This document shows, piece by piece, positions 43,463 through 45,122 of a stretch of DNA of 45,122 nt (the first letter of the stretch is position 1; each line of letters begins with the position of its first letter). A program made the translations under genes and the position numbers. The notes below the pieces were generated by a model. The model was not told the origin of the DNA and ran no database searches. It saw only the letters and a list, made by a program, of their open reading frames with translations. The DNA comes from an uncultured Elusimicrobia bacterium. Its GTDB lineage: Bacteria > Elusimicrobiota > Elusimicrobia > Elusimicrobiales > UBA9959. The DNA lies in NCBI GenBank assembly GCA_903889965.1, contig CAISZM010000064.1:1-45122 (forward strand). The letters run 5' to 3'.

Positions 43463-44080
43463 ATGAAAACGAAAATCCTTTTTTCTGCCGGTCTTATAAT
43501 TCTCTCCGGTCTGGGCCTGGCTTTCGCCGATAGCCCGGCTAAAAACCAGGCGCAGGTCCCCGAGCTGCGGCCGGAAAGCGAGCCGAAGGAATTCAAAGGC
43601 ATATTGTCCAAGCTTGTTCGCCAGGATGAATACCTGGACGAAGCCATAGAAATGCTGGACACATCCGGCCGCATAAGCCCGGACAAGATCTCGGCCGCGG
43701 GATTGAGCCTCAAGATCATAGCGGGCAACCTCGACAGCGTATCCGCCATGACCAGGAACGAATTCGCCGCCGTCATGCGGCCCGGCCCGCATTTCTCCAC
43801 GTACGCGAACGCCATATTCAGTTACAGCCGGAAAGTTAACCGCAAGGCAGAGAGGGTTAACCTGCTGGCGGCGCGTATGGCCGCCGCGAACCGCAAAAGC
43901 GCGATGCGCGACGCCGTTTCATCGAGAAAAAGCTCCTCGAAAACACGCGGGGTAAAGATAACACGCATCCTTGAGGAGCGCAAAGCCCTGGATTCCCTGG
44001 CCGCGGACGCCAGGGCGCTTAGAAGTTCGACGCGCAAACTCAACGCCACAAGCAAGTGGCTGTATATAGCCGCGCAATAA
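43463..44080 (+). CDS. Secreted helical protein of unknown function
   Basis: 205 residues with a signal peptide (ILFSAGLIILSGLGLAFA). The mature protein is mostly charged helices (VRQDEYLDEAIEML, RKVNRKAERVNLLAARMAAA, ALDSLAADARALRSSTRKL) with coiled-coil character and a basic, Ser-rich stretch. A GGAGGA site precedes the ATG, and a TACAAT box (43433-43438) may be its -10. It is flanked by terminators on both sides, so it is a single-gene unit. No family recognised. Confidence 0.75.
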   Translation: MKTKILFSAGLIILSGLGLAFADSPAKNQAQVPELRPESEPKEFKGILSKLVRQDEYLDEAIEMLDTSGRISPDKISAAGLSLKIIAGNLDSVSAMTRNEFAAVMRPGPHFSTYANAIFSYSRKVNRKAERVNLLAARMAAANRKSAMRDAVSSRKSSSKTRGVKITRILEERKALDSLAADARALRSSTRKLNATSKWLYIAAQ

Positions 44081-44097
44081 ACTGCGGCGCCGCGCGG

Positions 44098-44133
44098 AAA
44101 GATCCCCCGCAGGGAAAGGCGGGGGATCTTTTA
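44098..44133 (+). terminator. Rho-independent terminator after the helical-protein gene
   Basis: AAAGATCCCCCGC pairs with GCGGGGGATCTTT across an 8-nt loop and runs into a short T-tract. It lies 18 nt after the stop codon at 44080. Confidence 0.85.
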
Positions 44134-44156
44134 TGCCACGGCACAGGCATAGCCTA

Positions 44157-44227
44157 GGCCGTCCGATGCGCATAGCGCTTTTATACGGCACAGGCATAGC
44201 CTAGTTGCGGCACCGACACAAGTCTTG
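44157..44227. repeat. 71-bp direct repeat, copy 1
   Basis: Identical over 71 bp to 44298-44368, with the two starts 141 bp apart. It contains hairpins GCGC-ATA-GCGC (44168-44178) and AGGC-ATA-GCCT (44192-44202). A partial extra copy of the second hairpin lies just before it at 44145-44155. Confidence 0.95.
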
Positions 44228-44297
44228 GCCGCCTGATACGCATAGGTCGCTTGAAGGGCATAGCCCTTTATGCGACACCTACGCAAGTATTGCGCCT
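44228..44297. repeat. Diverged middle unit forming a long imperfect hairpin
   Basis: It begins like the flanking repeats (CGCCTGATACGCATAGG versus CGTCCGATGCGCATAGC), then departs. The centre is AAGGGC-ATA-GCCCTT (44254-44268), enclosed by GTCGC/GCGAC (44246-44250 with 44272-44276) and a further imperfect outer pairing of AGGT with ACCT. The whole could fold as one extended stem of about 45 nt. Confidence 0.75.
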
Positions 44298-44368
44298 GGC
44301 CGTCCGATGCGCATAGCGCTTTTATACGGCACAGGCATAGCCTAGTTGCGGCACCGACACAAGTCTTG
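44298..44368. repeat. 71-bp direct repeat, copy 2
   Basis: A perfect copy of 44157-44227. Its right end overlaps the predicted folE promoter: the -35 element TTGCGG (44346-44351) lies inside the repeat and the -10 element starts at the base after it. Confidence 0.95.
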
Positions 44369-44374
44369 TAAAAT
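44346..44374 (+). promoter_or_regulatory. Probable folE promoter, partly within the repeat, predicted leaderless
   Basis: TTGCGG (44346-44351) and TAAAAT (44369-44374) are 17 bp apart. The -10 ends 7 nt before ATG 44382, so transcription should begin at the start codon. No Shine-Dalgarno is seen. Confidence 0.5.
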
Positions 44375-44381
44375 CAATTAC

Positions 44382-44939
44382 ATGAAAGATCCACTTGAAG
44401 CAGCCGCGCTGACCATACTCAGGTCGCTTGGCGAAAACCCGGAGAGGGAGGGGCTGAAAAAAACCCCGCGCAGGATGGCGAACGCCCTGCGTGAAATAAC
44501 TTCGGGCTACAACACCGATATAGATAAACTTTTCAACGGGGCTTTTTTTAAAGTTAACTACCGCGAGATGGTCATAGTCAGGGATATCGCTTTCTATTCC
44601 CTTTGCGAACATCACATGCTCCCCTTCTTCGGGAAAGCCCATGTCGCCTACATTCCGCACGGCCGCATAGTCGGTCTTTCAAAGATACCCCGCCTTGTGG
44701 AGGCTTTCGCCCGCCGTCTGCAGGTGCAGGAAAGACTCACAGAGGAGATAGCCGGAACCCTTTTCGCGGAACTGAAACCCCGGGGCGTGGGAGTGGTAAT
44801 AGAAGCCCAGCATCTTTGCATGAACATGCGCGGGGTCAAGAACGAGACATCATCCGCCATGACCAGCTCGATGCTCGGCGTTTTCCGGAGCGACAACAAG
44901 GTGAGAGAGGAGTTTCTTAAACTTATAAATAAAAAGTGA
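44382..44939 (+). CDS. folE: GTP cyclohydrolase I
   Basis: 185 residues from ATG 44382, giving the normal family N-terminus ([20 protein letters not shown], then [13 protein letters not shown]). It converts GTP to 7,8-dihydroneopterin triphosphate, the first step of folate (tetrahydrofolate) synthesis. The zinc site is intact: Cys75 and the His pair in [12 protein letters not shown], and Cys146 in [12 protein letters not shown]. The ending [19 protein letters not shown] is typical. It is a single gene behind a repeat-rich leader region. Confidence 0.96.
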   Translation: MKDPLEAAALTILRSLGENPEREGLKKTPRRMANALREITSGYNTDIDKLFNGAFFKVNYREMVIVRDIAFYSLCEHHMLPFFGKAHVAYIPHGRIVGLSKIPRLVEAFARRLQVQERLTEEIAGTLFAELKPRGVGVVIEAQHLCMNMRGVKNETSSAMTSSMLGVFRSDNKVREEFLKLINKK

Positions 44940-44948
44940 TCCGCGCTG

Positions 44949-44977
44949 TTGAAAAGGCGGGCTCATTTAAGTAGAAT
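44949..44977 (+). promoter_or_regulatory. Promoter of the tRNA-Gly gene
   Basis: TTGAAA (44949-44954) and TAGAAT (44972-44977) are 17 bp apart. The predicted start near 44984 leaves a 5' leader of about 65 nt to be removed from the tRNA precursor. Confidence 0.65.
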
Positions 44978-45048
44978 TTACGTGTATCATGCTCTTTAAA
45001 TAAAACCGGGACGCTTCCCCGGAGACAAACGCGCGGTGCGCGACAGAG

Positions 45049-45122
45049 GCGGGCGTAGTTCAATGGTAGAACGAGAGCTTCCCAAGCTTTAGACGTGGGT
45101 CCGATTCCCATCGCCCGCTCCA
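45049..45122 (+). tRNA. tRNA-Gly (anticodon CCC)
   Basis: 74 nt with encoded CCA. Acceptor stem GCGGGCG/CGCCCGC is perfect; D arm GTTC-AATGGTA-GAAC; anticodon arm AGAGC-TTCCCAA-GCTTT with anticodon CCC at 45081-45083; T arm GTGGG-TCCGATT-CCCAT. It reads GGG codons. The T loop has C at position 55 (45101) where nearly all elongator tRNAs have U (pseudouridine). The window ends exactly at the CCA. Confidence 0.93.

Larger units (their letters stand above)
44081..44381. other. 301-bp intergenic region with terminator, repeats and folE promoter
   Basis: It contains a terminator (44098-44133), two perfect 71-bp direct repeats with a diverged 70-bp unit between them, six hairpins built on a GC-ATA-GC core, and the predicted folE promoter at its right end. 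No ORF is credible here. Confidence 0.8.

Noticed and set aside
44157..44368. 71-bp repeats considered as a CRISPR array or insertion-sequence ends
   Set aside because: Only two perfect copies exist, in direct orientation with a related rather than unique unit between them, and there is no transposase or cas gene nearby.

Overview
The window is 45 kb of GC-rich, densely coded bacterial chromosome with no phage, transposase or CRISPR signal. The cell is Gram-negative: there is an apolipoprotein N-acyltransferase, a Wza-type outer-membrane export lipoprotein, a Wzc-type co-polymerase/tyrosine kinase, an outer-membrane beta-barrel and several lipoproteins. AUA is visibly a favoured isoleucine codon in many housekeeping genes despite the high GC. 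The gene mix and protein style recall Elusimicrobiota or a related little-cultured phylum. That placement is an impression, not a demonstration.

Layout. (1) 1-2274, minus strand: a small conserved-looking protein, a GlmL/MutL-family ASKHA protein of the kind linked to B12-dependent amino-acid mutases, and the first 33 codons of a third gene. (2) 2389-8652: a single-pass membrane protein, a DUF192 protein and a stand-alone AsnC/Lrp effector domain (both minus strand), then dtd, a lipoprotein, rnr (RNase R), a small membrane protein and corA. (3) 8717-16056: a PAP2-type acid phosphatase (minus strand), then a run of M20 peptidase, OPT oligopeptide transporter, lnt and an MFS transporter. Together with GlmL this suggests a cell that takes up and ferments peptides and amino acids. 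(4) 16147-40167: a large surface-polysaccharide locus. It holds a PglK-like ABC flippase, two O-antigen ligase/polymerase-like proteins, Wza, Wzc, a secreted glycoside-hydrolase-like protein, a small secreted protein plus beta-barrel, five glycosyltransferases, an asparagine-synthase-like enzyme, a DegT-type sugar aminotransferase, a PglC-like phosphoglycosyl transferase, a secreted TPR protein (minus strand), GalE and a CapD/WbpM/PglF-type dehydratase. (5) 40199-45122: an acyl-CoA ligase, a CCA-adding/poly(A) polymerase-type enzyme with an HD domain, a small secreted helical protein, folE and a tRNA-Gly(CCC).

How the genes work together. In the polysaccharide locus, GalE, the 4,6-dehydratase and the aminotransferase would supply modified sugars, probably including an amino-deoxy sugar. 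The PglC-like enzyme would prime the lipid carrier and the glycosyltransferases would extend the chain. The ABC protein may flip it, since no Wzx is visible. A Wzy-like protein would polymerise it, and Wzc/Wza with the beta-barrel would control length and export.

Two non-coding signals stand out. First, several first-in-operon genes have a -10 box only 5-7 nt before the start codon, which predicts leaderless mRNAs (dtd, acid phosphatase, peptidase, wza-like, folE, glycosidase-like), whereas many other genes have ordinary Shine-Dalgarno sites. Second, the 300-bp region before folE holds a perfect 71-bp direct repeat around a diverged unit. It contains six small hairpins sharing a GC-ATA-GC core with differing, compensated arms. 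The distal repeat copy supplies the probable -35 element of folE.
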